DNA of 64,000 bases from UBA993 sp964389365 (GTDB lineage Bacteria > Bacillota > Dethiobacteria > DTU022), in contig CAYMDO010000002.1 in assembly GCA_964389365.1 (NCBI GenBank), positions 1 to 64,000 on the forward strand, in the 5' to 3' direction. The stretch's first letter is position 1. Each line of letters begins with the position of its first letter. A model generated the notes under the pieces. It ran no database searches, had not been told where the DNA came from, and saw only the letters and a program-made list of their open reading frames with translations. Positions 18,216 through 27,711 of the stretch are shown one piece after another. A program made the position numbers and the translations under genes.

Positions 18216-20511
18216 AGATACAACCAAAAACAATAATCGCGATACCGTTATCCTGAATGTCGATGACTACGCCCCGGGACGCTATGTCACAACGAAGATT
18301 TTGACTGGGGCAGGGTATAATGTTATCGAGGCGGAAACCGGCGCCGAGGCCCTGAAAAAGTTCAGTGAGGAAAAACCCGACCTGGTGCTCCTCGACATTA
18401 AACTGCCGGATATGGACGGTTTTGAGGTCTGCAAACGGATCAAGGAGCAGCGTTTTGCCGCTACTGTCCCCATCCTGCACATTTCCGCAACCTATACCGA
18501 ACCTGCCGCGGTGGTGAAGGGGCTGGATGGCGGCGCCGACGGCTACCTGACCCAGCCGGTCGAACCGCTGGTGCTTGTCGCGATGATTAAATCCCTCCTG
18601 CGGCTCAGGGAAGCCGAAGCCGAAGCGATATCTATGGGCGCGCAGTGGCGGAACACTTTTGACGCTATCTCCGGCTGTATATTTATTCAGGATCTAGATT
18701 GCCGAATTCTTCAATGCAACAAGTCAGCTGAACTGCTTTTTGGCAGAACTGAGGACCAGATCATCGGCATGCCCTGTTGCGAGGTGGTGCACCGGCAAAG
18801 CGAACCTATCCTTGAATGCCCGATGGTATCCGTGCGGAATGAACTCCGCAGGAAATCTGTTGTTCTTCAAGTAAGGGATCGCTGGATGCAGATTACTATT
18901 GATCCGATCCTGGATGACGATGGGAAGTTAGCCGGGTCGGTCCACATCATTGATGATGTCACGTCGCGTAAGCTGGCGGAAGAAGAAAAGGCCGGGTTGA
19001 TGGAGCAGCTGCAGCTGTCCCAAAAGCTGGAGTCGATCGGCCGCCTGGCCGGCGGCATTGCCCACGATTTTAACAATACGCTGAGCATCATTCTCGGTTA
19101 CGGTGAAACCCTGCTGGGCAAACTCCGCCGGGAAGACCCCCTGCGGGACTATGTGGCTGAAATAATAGAGGCCGGCAATCGTTCGGTGGCCCTTACCCGC
19201 CAGTTGCTGGCCTTCAGCCGGAAGCAGCCGCTCCAGCCCAATGTTCTCGATCTCAATCGCCTGACACTTAACCTCAACGCTATATTGAAGCGCCTGCTTG
19301 GCGAAAACATCAACCTGAAACTGTCTCTGTCGAAAGATATTCACCATGTGCTGGCCGACCCGGGGCAGATCGAGCAGGTGATAATGAACATAGCATTCAA
19401 TGCCCGCGACGCCATGCCCGAAGGCGGAACGCTGATCATTGAAACCGCCAATACAGAGCTTGATGAAACTTATGCACAGGAACACTCGGGCGTCACACCG
19501 GGGAAATATGTGATGCTAGCTGTAACGGATACCGGTTTTGGAATCGACCGGGAGGTTTTACCTCACATTTTTGAACCGTTTTATACAACCAAAGAGAAGG
19601 GCTACGGAACCGGCCTGGGGCTTTCCAGCGCATATGGCATCGTCAAGCAGTCAGGTGGGCATATCTGGGTATATTCCGAGCCGGGATACGGTTCAACTTT
19701 TAAGATATACCTTCCGCAAACCGAAGTGGTACAGGAGCGGAAAACAGTTACGGCAGAAAAAGCAACAGCAAAGGGCGGTGGCAGGAATATTTTGGTGGCT
19801 GAAGATGAAGGTAGCCTGATGAAACTGATCGGGACAACCCTTTCGAATCTGGGGTACGAGGTGAGCCTTGCGGCAGGTGGCGAAGAAGCCCTGCAGTTGG
19901 TGAAAGAAAAGGGCCTCAAACCTGATCTGCTTATCACCGATGTAGTGATGCCTAAAATGCACGGCAGTGAACTGGTGAGCCGCCTACAGAAGAATCAACC
20001 TGATCTGAAGGTGCTCTATATGTCCGGGTACACAGACAACAACATTATCCACCATGAGGCCCTGGAGCCCGGAATACCTTTTATCCAGAAGCCTTTCCGC
20101 CTGTGCGACTTGGCCGAAAAAGTCGCTGATATTTTAAAAATACCTGAAGGCGGTTTAATCAGGAACATCCTGATGATCGATGACGACGCCATGTTTCTGG
20201 ACCTGGTGCATCTTTTCTGCACGGAAGGGGGGCACAACTTCGAAGGCGTTGATTCCGCCGCTGCGGCTATCGAAGTCCTCGCTGACCGCCCTGTTGATGT
20301 GCTGCTGGTTGATATGAATATTCCGGGCACGGGTGGGAGACAGGTGCTGGAGGAGATCCGCGCCGCGGGGTATGCCACGCCAGCCATTATTTTAACCGGC
20401 GATGTGTATTCAGTCGATATGGAATCACTCAGCCTCCTGGGAGTTGTGAAGGCGGTCGAAAAATCGGGCTCCGCCCAGGCTTTTCTGCAGGCCATCGAAG
20501 AGATCGACTAA
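18205..20511 (+). CDS. Hybrid sensor histidine kinase, REC-PAS-HisKA-HATPase-REC-REC
   Basis: 768 residues from ATG at 18205, which follows GGGGAGGG; the longer open frame is not needed. An N-terminal receiver (ILNVDDYAPGRYVT, LVLLDIKLPDMDGFEV) is followed by a PAS-like domain, HisKA with the phospho-His in LAGGIAHDFNN, HATPase (N-box NIAFNARDAMPEGG, GTGLGLSSAYGIV), and two receivers (LLITDVVMPKMHGSE; VLLVDMNIPGTGG). No membrane segment is seen, so it is a cytosolic phosphorelay hub. It overlaps the end of the broken kinase by 11 bases; unlike that gene it is intact. No dedicated output regulator lies nearby. Confidence 0.9.
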   Translation: MTARDTTKNNNRDTVILNVDDYAPGRYVTTKILTGAGYNVIEAETGAEALKKFSEEKPDLVLLDIKLPDMDGFEVCKRIKEQRFAATVPILHISATYTEPAAVVKGLDGGADGYLTQPVEPLVLVAMIKSLLRLREAEAEAISMGAQWRNTFDAISGCIFIQDLDCRILQCNKSAELLFGRTEDQIIGMPCCEVVHRQSEPILECPMVSVRNELRRKSVVLQVRDRWMQITIDPILDDDGKLAGSVHIIDDVTSRKLAEEEKAGLMEQLQLSQKLESIGRLAGGIAHDFNNTLSIILGYGETLLGKLRREDPLRDYVAEIIEAGNRSVALTRQLLAFSRKQPLQPNVLDLNRLTLNLNAILKRLLGENINLKLSLSKDIHHVLADPGQIEQVIMNIAFNARDAMPEGGTLIIETANTELDETYAQEHSGVTPGKYVMLAVTDTGFGIDREVLPHIFEPFYTTKEKGYGTGLGLSSAYGIVKQSGGHIWVYSEPGYGSTFKIYLPQTEVVQERKTVTAEKATAKGGGRNILVAEDEGSLMKLIGTTLSNLGYEVSLAAGGEEALQLVKEKGLKPDLLITDVVMPKMHGSELVSRLQKNQPDLKVLYMSGYTDNNIIHHEALEPGIPFIQKPFRLCDLAEKVADILKIPEGGLIRNILMIDDDAMFLDLVHLFCTEGGHNFEGVDSAAAAIEVLADRPVDVLLVDMNIPGTGGRQVLEEIRAAGYATPAIILTGDVYSVDMESLSLLGVVKAVEKSGSAQAFLQAIEEID

Positions 20512-20525
20512 CCGTCCGGGACTGG

Positions 20526-21440
20526 TTAATCATAGAACTGCGGTTGGGCCTGCAGGAACTCTTTCAGGCTAAGTTCAGACGCGTGCCACTGTATAGCCTT
20601 TTCCTTACCAATATAGCGGTAATGCCAGGGTTCAAAAATATAGCCGGTTACGCTTTCTGCGCCCTCCGGGTAGCTCATGGCAAAACCGAATTTATAAGCG
20701 TTTGCGGCCAGCCACATGCCCTGGGCGGTACCGGCGAAAGCAGGTTTCAGGTCGACATCTGTGCCGCCAAAATCTACTGTAGTTCCCAGCTGGTGTTCCG
20801 ACTGGCCGGGCCGGGCGCTGAAGCGGTTTGCCGCTTCAGCGCCATAGCTGTTGGCATAATTCTGAAAGAGGGTTTGCTGATATTCATAGCTGCGATAAGC
20901 GGATATGATGGTTAGGGTTACGCCGTCAGCGGCGGCAGATTGCCACAGGGTTTCCAGCTGCCTCAGCGCCTCTTCCCGCAGCCACAGTTCGCGTGCCGGG
21001 TACATGTAACCGGGAACCGGCAGCAGGTCGGTTGGTTCGTAATCGCTTTTCAGTGCGGTTTCCTTGGTTACCAGTGCCAGCAGGTAATCTCCATCCGTAA
21101 TAACCCGCTGTTCAGTACCAACCGCTTCGGGCTGTCCGGCGCTATTGGGGGCACCCTGATTTTGCCGCGGTTCCGTTTCCAGGCTTTCAGTTTCTTCGTC
21201 TTCCGCCGTTTCCGGCTGTTCCGGAATCCCTGTTGTTGTTTCTTCAGCCGCACCAGGCGGCAGATCGTGATCTTCGATGCCGGGGCCGGTAAAACAAGAA
21301 AAGGCGCCGAAAAGCAAAATCGCGCAACAAAGCGCTAGCATAAGAGCGCGCAGCAGTAACTTACGCCTTTTCCCTTTTCTGCTGTTTATACGGGCAGAAT
21401 GGTATCGGGTTGTGCTGTGCTTGCTTTTCATATTTTTCAC
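20526..21440 (-). CDS. M15-family D,D-carboxypeptidase (VanY/LdcB-like), membrane-anchored
   Basis: Zinc peptidase acting on peptidoglycan stem peptides outside the membrane. 304 residues from GTG at 21440 (an ATG at 21431 is a shorter alternative; neither has a strong ribosome binding site). A basic N-terminus leads into one hydrophobic helix (LLLRALMLALCCAILLFGAF, about residues 28-47). A Glu/Pro/Thr-rich linker follows, then the catalytic domain with SAYRSYEYQ, SEHQLGTTVDFG and EPWHYRYIG, which supply the zinc ligands of the family. Confidence 0.9.
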   Translation of the reverse strand: MKNMKSKHSTTRYHSARINSRKGKRRKLLLRALMLALCCAILLFGAFSCFTGPGIEDHDLPPGAAEETTTGIPEQPETAEDEETESLETEPRQNQGAPNSAGQPEAVGTEQRVITDGDYLLALVTKETALKSDYEPTDLLPVPGYMYPARELWLREEALRQLETLWQSAAADGVTLTIISAYRSYEYQQTLFQNYANSYGAEAANRFSARPGQSEHQLGTTVDFGGTDVDLKPAFAGTAQGMWLAANAYKFGFAMSYPEGAESVTGYIFEPWHYRYIGKEKAIQWHASELSLKEFLQAQPQFYD

Positions 21441-21453
21441 ATTCGATCAATTA

Positions 21454-22134
21454 TCAAACTATCTGCTTTTCCTTACGCCATTCGCAGCGGTCTCGTTTTG
21501 TGCAAAAATCACAGGGTGAGTTGGTGTCAGACAGGCCTTTTCCCCTGGGGACGGCAAACGATATCGACTTGCGAGGGATCATCAGGCAGCTTTCAGTCAG
21601 GCGCACGCCGATCTCCCCGCCCGGCAGTATCCTGAAAACTTCCCGCTGCTGTTCGATCGGCCAGCCTTCCTGGCCCGGTTGGGCTCGCATGCCAAGCGAA
21701 AGGCCGAGCTCCTCGGTTTCCCGGCTGATCAGGCTTTCAACAGTTTTTGATACCTTGCGCAGCGCCGTAATTCCAGATCCGTCTAAGGCGACTGCCCTGA
21801 CCGGATCTTCGGCCATCAGTTGGCCAACCCGGTTTTCCAGGGCTTCGCCGATTGTGCATACCGCTAGATAAAGTTGTTCGGCGCCGGCCATTGATTTTTG
21901 TACAAGGGAGCCTTCAAACTCTCCGTTTGTGAAACGTACAGTCTTACATTCCAGTTCGGCAATATCAACCACTGTATAGATGGCAGCCGGGCTGAGTAGC
22001 GCTTCAGCTTCACTGATTACTGAGTCGGCAGTTTCATGAAGCCTCCTGGAGGCGCGGTCCGGATCGATGCCCTGCCCCTTCAAAACGTCAGCAACGGTCA
22101 GTTTTATGTCAAAATCAGAAACGATCTTATGCAC
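21454..22134 (-). CDS. Vitamin B12-dependent methionine synthase activation-domain-like protein
   Basis: 226 residues resembling the stand-alone MetH activation-domain-like proteins of anaerobes, thought to be involved in corrinoid handling or reactivation. Visible: YLAVCTIGEALENRV, VALDGSGITALRKVSK, MRAQPGQEGWPIEQQ, and a C-terminal cysteine cluster CDFCTKRDRCEW that may bind a metal or Fe-S centre. Start GTG at 22134, eleven bases after AGGAGG. No corrinoid methyltransferase is adjacent; the UroD-like gene at 26442-27554 is the only possible partner in view. Confidence 0.7.
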   Translation of the reverse strand: MHKIVSDFDIKLTVADVLKGQGIDPDRASRRLHETADSVISEAEALLSPAAIYTVVDIAELECKTVRFTNGEFEGSLVQKSMAGAEQLYLAVCTIGEALENRVGQLMAEDPVRAVALDGSGITALRKVSKTVESLISRETEELGLSLGMRAQPGQEGWPIEQQREVFRILPGGEIGVRLTESCLMIPRKSISFAVPRGKGLSDTNSPCDFCTKRDRCEWRKEKQIV

Positions 22135-22250
22135 TTATGGTAGTGCCTCCTGTTATGTGAACTTAAGTTATATTTTAACCTTTTTCTCCGCCAAATGTCC
22201 ACATGCAGAATCAGAAGGGGCAGTGAATGGCATTGATTAGAAACATGGTA

Positions 22251-22256
22251 TATAAT
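22251..22256 (+). promoter_or_regulatory. Possible -10 element upstream of the beta-CASP gene
   Basis: TATAAT at 22251-22256, preceded by no clear -35 (TGGCAT at 22228-22233 has the right spacing). The position suits transcription of the gene starting at 22288. Confidence 0.4.
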
Positions 22257-22287
22257 TAAGGCATTGTTAAAAGACGGAGGTATTTTG

Positions 22288-23682
22288 ATGAAAATACAAT
22301 TCCTGGGCGGAGCGAAAACGGTTACCGGTTCTTTTTTTGTTGTCGTGACCGAAAAAACAACATTTGCTGTCGACTGCGGTATGTTTCAGGGTGCTGCGTC
22401 AATCGAGGAACGAAACAGGGCCGACTATGCAATTAACCCGGCAGCGATTGATTTTTTAGTCTTAACCCATGCCCACATCGATCATTCCGGATTGATACCC
22501 AAGCTTTGCAAAGCAGGGTTTAAAGGAAAGATTTACTGCAGTTCGGCGACAAAAGATCTGTGTGCGGTTATGCTGCCTGATTCCGGCCATATCCAGGAAT
22601 ATGAAGCAAAATCGTTCAGCAAAAGGACCGGTGATGCTGATCATCCGGCAGCAAAGCCGGTTTATACGGTTGACGATGCTTATAGCGCGCTCGGGCAGTT
22701 TAGCGTGCTTGAGCTAGATCAGTTACTGCAGCCCCGGACGGGAGTCGAGTTTCGGTTGCGCGAAGCAGGCCATATTTTAGGTTCATGTCTGGTGGAGGTA
22801 TGGATCGAAGAAAAGGGCAAAAAAACCAAGCTTGTTTTCAGCGGTGATTTAGGGCGCCCCGCGCAGCCTTTTGTTAAAGATCCTGTCAACCTGGAAGAAA
22901 CAGATTACCTGGTGGTGGAGTCTACATATGGCGATGAACTGCACCCGGAAGTAGCCGACCGCCCTGCAGAATTAAAGAAAATAATTGAGCGGACCATGAA
23001 ACAGGGGGGCAACCTGATTATTCCCTCATTTGCGGTGGAAAGAACCCAGGATTTACTGTTCGACTTGAGCATTCTGATCAGCCAGGGCCGCCTTGATCCC
23101 GGGATAAACATCTATATTGACAGCCCTCTGGCAATAGATGCTACAGAAATATTCAAGAAAAATGTTGCATATTACGATCAGGAAACCAGGCAGCTGATCA
23201 GGGAAGGTTATCATCCCCTGAAATTGCCGAATCTGATATACTCCAGCAGCAGGTTGGAATCAATGAAGCTCAATAAAATAAAAACCGGGGCAATAATAAT
23301 TTCGGCCAGCGGCATGTGTGATGCCGGAAGAATACAGCACCACCTTAAACATAATCTGGGCCGCCCCGAATCAACAATCTTATTTGTGGGGTACCAGGCT
23401 GAAGGCACTTTGGGGCGGCAAATTACTGAAGGCGCCAAATCAGTGGAACTGCTTGGAGAGTTGGCAGAAATTAAGGCAACCGTTGAAACCGGGCTATCTT
23501 ATTCGGCTCATGCCGATCAGCGGGAATTACTGAACTGGATCGGCAAATTCGTCACCAGGCCGAAAATGGCAATGATAGTACACGGCGAAGAAGAAGCCCA
23601 GCAAAAAATCGCGGAACTGATCCGGGACGAGCTTAAAATACCGGTAAAAATACCAGGCTGGCTGGAAACGGTTGAGCTATAA
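22288..23682 (+). CDS. Beta-CASP metallo-beta-lactamase-fold RNase/nuclease
   Basis: 464 residues. ATG at 22288 follows GGAGG by seven bases and gives the family start MKIQFLGGAKTVTGS; the longer TTG frame is rejected. The metal site THAHIDHSG lies near residue 60. The beta-CASP insertion and the C-terminal RMMBL part (SASGMCDAGRIQHHL, YSAHADQRELL) are complete. The family contains CPSF73-like and YsgC-type mRNA-processing nucleases; the RNA target is unknown. Cytoplasmic. Confidence 0.9.
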   Translation: MKIQFLGGAKTVTGSFFVVVTEKTTFAVDCGMFQGAASIEERNRADYAINPAAIDFLVLTHAHIDHSGLIPKLCKAGFKGKIYCSSATKDLCAVMLPDSGHIQEYEAKSFSKRTGDADHPAAKPVYTVDDAYSALGQFSVLELDQLLQPRTGVEFRLREAGHILGSCLVEVWIEEKGKKTKLVFSGDLGRPAQPFVKDPVNLEETDYLVVESTYGDELHPEVADRPAELKKIIERTMKQGGNLIIPSFAVERTQDLLFDLSILISQGRLDPGINIYIDSPLAIDATEIFKKNVAYYDQETRQLIREGYHPLKLPNLIYSSSRLESMKLNKIKTGAIIISASGMCDAGRIQHHLKHNLGRPESTILFVGYQAEGTLGRQITEGAKSVELLGELAEIKATVETGLSYSAHADQRELLNWIGKFVTRPKMAMIVHGEEEAQQKIAELIRDELKIPVKIPGWLETVEL

Positions 23683-23711
23683 AAAGCATAAAAATAATGC
23701 GTTCCTTTACC

Positions 23712-23741
23712 TTGACAATAATCCGGGGGGTATGTTAAACT
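23712..23741 (+). promoter_or_regulatory. Promoter of the tRNA-Met/tRNA-Glu pair
   Basis: TTGACA at 23712-23717, 18-base spacer, TAAACT at 23736-23741 preceded by TGT (extended -10). Confidence 0.7.
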
Positions 23742-23788
23742 CATATAGCTTCAGGGGCAACAAGCTTTTTGGCTGTGACAGACGATAC

Positions 23789-23864
23789 GGGCCCATAGCT
23801 CAGCTGGTAGAGCTACCGGCTCATAACCGGTTGGTCCTAGGTTCGAGTCCTAGTGGGCCCACCA
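23789..23864 (+). tRNA. tRNA-Met (CAT)
   Basis: Acceptor GGGCCCA/TGGGCCC, D-arm AGCTCAGCTGGTAGAGCT, anticodon CAT at 23822-23824, T-arm CTAGGTTCGAGTCCTAG and encoded CCA. The G1-C72 pair argues against initiator tRNA. Elongator Met is most likely; Ile2 (lysidine-modified) cannot be excluded by eye. Confidence 0.93.
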
Positions 23865-23871
23865 TCTTCAT

Positions 23872-23947
23872 GGCCCCTTCGTCTAATCGGTTAGGACACC
23901 AGCCTTTCAAGCTGGCAGCAGGGGTTCGAATCCCCTAGGGGTCACCA
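23872..23947 (+). tRNA. tRNA-Glu (TTC)
   Basis: Acceptor GGCCCCT/AGGGGTC (one wobble), anticodon stem CCAGC/GCTGG with loop CTTTCAA giving TTC at 23906-23908, T-arm GGGGTTCGAATCCCC and encoded CCA. It follows tRNA-Met by seven bases and is probably co-transcribed. Confidence 0.95.
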
Positions 23948-23956
23948 AAATTTTTG

Positions 23957-23993
23957 AAAGAGCTACCACTATCGATCAAGTGGTGGCTCTTTT
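23957..23993 (+). terminator. Intrinsic terminator after the tRNA pair
   Basis: A 14-base stem AAAGAGCTACCACT / AGTGGTGGCTCTTT (one wobble), ending in a short T run. Confidence 0.8.
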
Positions 23994-24011
23994 CGCTGGG
24001 AGAGGCAACGG

Positions 24012-24809
24012 ATGCTGCTTGAAAAAAAGCACGATTCGGTAGCTCAGATTATGATGGGCCGGGAAGTTGAAGGCACAGTCTATTACTGGACTGCGGCTTA
24101 CCTGGTTGATGGTCTCCTGGTTGATACTGGTTGCGTATACACCACCCCTGAATTACTCGAATACCTGCAGGAGAGGGAAATCAATCAGGTTATAAACACT
24201 CACCACCACGAAGATCACATCGGTGGGAACGCCCTGCTGCATAAAGAGCTGGGTCTTGAGATTTATGCCCATCCCCTTGCAGTCTCGCTGATCAATAAAA
24301 AGATGGAGCTTAACCCATACCAGGAGCTGGTCTGGGGTCACCCTGAACCGACTGCCGTGCTGCCGGTTCAGGAACAGATCACGACCGCAAACTATTCATT
24401 CCGGGTTATCGACACCCCCGGTCACAGCCCCGATCATCTTTCCCTCTACGAGCCGGCGCAGGGCTGGCTCTTCTCCGGCGATCTCTTCGTTTCGGAAGAC
24501 CAGAAAGTGTTCAGGGCCGATGAAGATATTTACGGTATTATCGGTTCACTGCAGAGAGTTATTCAGCTTGATAGTCCTGAGCTGACCCTTTTTACTTCTA
24601 TCGGCAAAATATTTATCGATGGGAAGCTCTCGATCAAAAAATTCCTCAGCCACCTTGAAGAAATTCGCAATAAGACGGTTAACCTTGCGGCTGAAGGCTT
24701 AAGTGCCGAAGAAATTAAAAACCGCATATTTGCCAGGGAAAGCAGTATGGCTCCCCTGACTGAAGGCCATTATTCAATCCAGAACCTGATTGACAAACTC
24801 ATGCTTTAG
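24012..24809 (+). CDS. Metallo-beta-lactamase-fold hydrolase
   Basis: 265-residue stand-alone MBL-fold protein (glyoxalase II/SoxH-like size). The dinuclear metal motif THHHEDHIGG falls near residue 60, followed by DTPGHSPDHLSLY and FSGDLFV as the later ligands. The start ATG at 24012 follows GGGAGAGG. The physiological substrate cannot be deduced. Stop TAG, followed in frame by TAA seven codons later. Confidence 0.85.
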   Translation: MLLEKKHDSVAQIMMGREVEGTVYYWTAAYLVDGLLVDTGCVYTTPELLEYLQEREINQVINTHHHEDHIGGNALLHKELGLEIYAHPLAVSLINKKMELNPYQELVWGHPEPTAVLPVQEQITTANYSFRVIDTPGHSPDHLSLYEPAQGWLFSGDLFVSEDQKVFRADEDIYGIIGSLQRVIQLDSPELTLFTSIGKIFIDGKLSIKKFLSHLEEIRNKTVNLAAEGLSAEEIKNRIFARESSMAPLTEGHYSIQNLIDKLML

Positions 24810-25036
24810 AACACTGTGCCGCAGAAACAGTAACCCCGCTGGCTGATTCAGACAACAGGCCCCTGTTTTTTGCCTGAAAGACAGGCCGGTTTGGGGCATC
24901 CAGCCGCATTGCGAGCCTGGGGTGGCCCAGGGCTTTGAGCTGATCGGCACTGCAATTGACCAGGGTGCCCCGGACCCTGGCTGTTATCATAAGTTGCTGT
25001 AAAAACTATTGTTTGCCGCAGGGAAACCGTCAAGCC

Positions 25037-26407
25037 CTAAAACTTACCGGGTCCGAGCATTTTAAAGGCTTTGAGCAGAACTAACGAAAGCAGCATTGCG
25101 CCGGCATAGATCAATGCTAGCAAACCGATGCTCCAGTTCCACCAAAACGGGGCATGCATCAAAATCATATAGCCGAGGACAAAAGGCGATGCAAAAAGAG
25201 CCTGCATGCCAAGCTCCAGCGCTACCGGGGTGTCGAACTCCGGGTCGGCGATCCGTAAGAGCAGCAGGCCGGTGGAGACGTTCCCGGTGGTAATGCCGTA
25301 AATGCCCACTGTGCGCTCCAGGCTGTATGACCAGGCCCTCCTGCCGATATAAAAGACCACCAGGGTGGTGGCTATGCCGCTGGCCAGTGAGATCACTACG
25401 ATCGGTATGATATACTCCCACACGATAACCAGCTGGATAGCCATGATGGTGGAGATAATCAGGAAGTCAATCGACCAGCCTGTGATCCTTCGCTGCACTC
25501 CCGGATCAAGCAGGTAGCCGAGGCCAATCCTGACGATAATGAATTTGATCAACAGCGCTACGACAACCCCAAAGAAGAAGAAAAAGGCCCAGAGGCTGCT
25601 GGCGACGCTCTCCGATATAAACACCCCGATGCCCTTTATCAGCAGGTAGGTCAGAACGTAAACCAGGCCGACAAGAGCCGCGTGAAAAGCTAAGGTGTCG
25701 GTGCTGCCGGAATGGGTAGTCAGTGAGCCGGCGCTTTCTTTGGGGCTTTCCTGGTCGACGATACCGGTTAAAAGCTCTTTCGAAAGGGTTTTCGGGGCCA
25801 GGGCAGAGTAACCCTTGCGGATCCCCCAGTTGACCAGGGGCACGCCGACAAAAAATGAAAAGGCAAAACCGAAAGCGGCAAAAGAGAGTCCCAGCGTAGC
25901 CGCATGGGCAAAGCCGAAACCTTCCCAAACCTTGCCTACCGACAGGGCCTGTCCGGGCCCCTGGGTAAAGCCCAGAGGTGAAAGAAAGCCAAACGTCGGG
26001 TGAAGGTCTGAACCAAAAGCGTTAAAAAGAAAAACAAAAAGGGTGCCGATAACGGCCTGCATGGCCATTACCACCCCGCTGACAAAGGCCATCCAGAGTG
26101 ATCCTTTGACCGGGTTTCGGTCGGAAAGAACGTCGTTGGCATTGTTTTTTCTTAAAGTCACAGTCAGGCCGAGAGAGATAAAGGAGATAATAAAGAGGTG
26201 ATAAGCGAATGATTCCAGCAAATCGGTTGAAGCCTCGACGACCCCGGTGCTGATCAGGATCAGCCCGATCGTGCCGCCCAGGAAACAGCTGGGTATTAGA
26301 TATTTCTGGAAAAACTTAATCTTAGCCCGCAAAAACATCCCGGCCAGGAGCATAATGGCCATAAAGCCAAATACCAATAGCGGCTCAAATGGAAATGGTG
26401 TATCCAC
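25037..26407 (-). CDS. Sodium:glutamate symporter-like protein (GltS family)
   Basis: 456 residues with about eleven hydrophobic helices, beginning FEPLLVFGFMAIMLLAGMFLRA. The glycine-rich LGFTQGPGQALSVGKVWEGFGF matches the conserved re-entrant loop of GltS-type carriers, and a second repeat half has VGIYGITTGNVSTGLLLLR. GTG start at 26407 with AGGAGA eight bases upstream. Probably Na+-coupled uptake of glutamate or a related acid; the exact substrate is uncertain. It is downstream of the UroD-like gene on the same strand with a 34-base gap, so likely co-transcribed. Confidence 0.8.
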   Translation of the reverse strand: MDTPFPFEPLLVFGFMAIMLLAGMFLRAKIKFFQKYLIPSCFLGGTIGLILISTGVVEASTDLLESFAYHLFIISFISLGLTVTLRKNNANDVLSDRNPVKGSLWMAFVSGVVMAMQAVIGTLFVFLFNAFGSDLHPTFGFLSPLGFTQGPGQALSVGKVWEGFGFAHAATLGLSFAAFGFAFSFFVGVPLVNWGIRKGYSALAPKTLSKELLTGIVDQESPKESAGSLTTHSGSTDTLAFHAALVGLVYVLTYLLIKGIGVFISESVASSLWAFFFFFGVVVALLIKFIIVRIGLGYLLDPGVQRRITGWSIDFLIISTIMAIQLVIVWEYIIPIVVISLASGIATTLVVFYIGRRAWSYSLERTVGIYGITTGNVSTGLLLLRIADPEFDTPVALELGMQALFASPFVLGYMILMHAPFWWNWSIGLLALIYAGAMLLSLVLLKAFKMLGPGKF

Positions 26408-26441
26408 GCGATCATCTCCTGTCTATCAGATTATCAGATTA

Positions 26442-27554
26442 TTAAACCCCTGAGCAGAGCGGAAACCCGTTTTGGTCGTAGAAGCCGTAACGGTGAACTG
26501 CTTTAACCATGCTGATATAGTTTTCTGCTTTGACCCCTGGGTGGATGGTGTTTGAAGAGGCTAAAATATAGCCGCCTCCGGGTGCGGCTGCTTTAATTGC
26601 CTGCCGTACTTCTTCTTCCACCGCCGCCGGGTCTTTTTTGACCAGCGTTTCGAGACAGTCGATATTACCCATTAAACAGATCTTGCTGCCGTATTGCTCC
26701 TTAACGGCAGCCAGATCCATGCACTGCGGCTGTATGGGGTGAATGCCGTCAAAGCCGATTTCCGTAAAATCATCAAATAACTTATGGTGATTGCCGTCGG
26801 TGTGCTTAAATATTTTCAGGCCCTTGTTGTGGACGTAATTAACTATTTCCCGGTAGTAAGGTTTTAAATATTCGCGAAAATGACCGGGTGAAACCAACAG
26901 GTTTGTGTTGTGGGCTAAATCACCGTCCAGCGAGACAATGTCTGCTCCGAGGCGGATGCCCATTTCCAGCGCCTCGATTGTATAATCGGTGGCGATCCTG
27001 GCCAGTTGGTGGACCAGAATCGGGTTTTCATAGTAGGCGTAAAGCAGTTTATCCATGCCGCCAAGCATATTCCAACTGCGGCGGAAGGGGCACTGCAGGC
27101 TGAGCACCAGGGCCCGCTCCCCTTTAAATCTTGCCGCACAATAGATCAGGGTCAGCAGATCTGTTTCTTTAATCGCCGGCGGCCTGAATTGTTTCAAATC
27201 GGCGGCCCCCTTAACCGGGCCATCGACCACAGTGGCTTCGCCCACCGGGCTGAGTTTAAAAGTAACGCCCCAGTCGTCGCGGAAAAGGTCATCGCCAATG
27301 AATTCGGAGGCAGGAAAAACCCTTAAAGTCAGCCCGTCAATATCAAGTTCTTCGATAAAAAGAAGCAGGGCATTGAACAGCTTTATCTTGTTTTCGTCGT
27401 CTAAGTTTTGGATGTAGCCGGCAGCGGGAAGATCATCTGTAAAATGACGGGCAATATTGACAACAGAAGATTCGTTATAGGCCAGTTCCCAGTGGGGTAC
27501 ACGGTCAGGTACCTGCAAAGATAGTGCGGCGATCATTCTTTCCCTGCCGTTCAA
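26442..27554 (-). CDS. Uroporphyrinogen decarboxylase-like methyltransferase family protein
   Basis: 370 residues of the UroD/MtaA/CmuA superfamily: N-terminal MNGRERMIAALSLQVPDRVPHWE, central LGADIVSLDGDLAHNTN, KIFKHTDGNHHKLFDDF and C-terminal PGGGYILASSNTIHPGVKAEN. Relatives in anaerobes are often corrinoid:CoM-type or demethylase enzymes rather than haem-pathway enzymes, and no haem genes lie here. TTG start at 27554 after a G-rich site. Exact methyl donor or acceptor unknown. Confidence 0.75.
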   Translation of the reverse strand: MNGRERMIAALSLQVPDRVPHWELAYNESSVVNIARHFTDDLPAAGYIQNLDDENKIKLFNALLLFIEELDIDGLTLRVFPASEFIGDDLFRDDWGVTFKLSPVGEATVVDGPVKGAADLKQFRPPAIKETDLLTLIYCAARFKGERALVLSLQCPFRRSWNMLGGMDKLLYAYYENPILVHQLARIATDYTIEALEMGIRLGADIVSLDGDLAHNTNLLVSPGHFREYLKPYYREIVNYVHNKGLKIFKHTDGNHHKLFDDFTEIGFDGIHPIQPQCMDLAAVKEQYGSKICLMGNIDCLETLVKKDPAAVEEEVRQAIKAAAPGGGYILASSNTIHPGVKAENYISMVKAVHRYGFYDQNGFPLCSGV

Positions 27555-27711
27555 AAGGATGCCCCCCTGCCGGTGCGGGTATTTTGACTTAACTATTCGG
27601 CCTCACTTGTTTTGCGGGCGAGAAGTCTTGTTTTGTTATGGAGGAATAATAGCACAATTCTAAACAGACAGTCAATAGGAAAACTTTATACAATACGCTT
27701 CAATGCGCTGG

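Noticed and set aside
24810..25033. Minus-strand continuation beyond the TAG of the GltS-like gene, considered as a readthrough extension
   Set aside because: The added sequence is low-complexity and unlike any GltS C-terminus; TAG here is best read as a normal stop.
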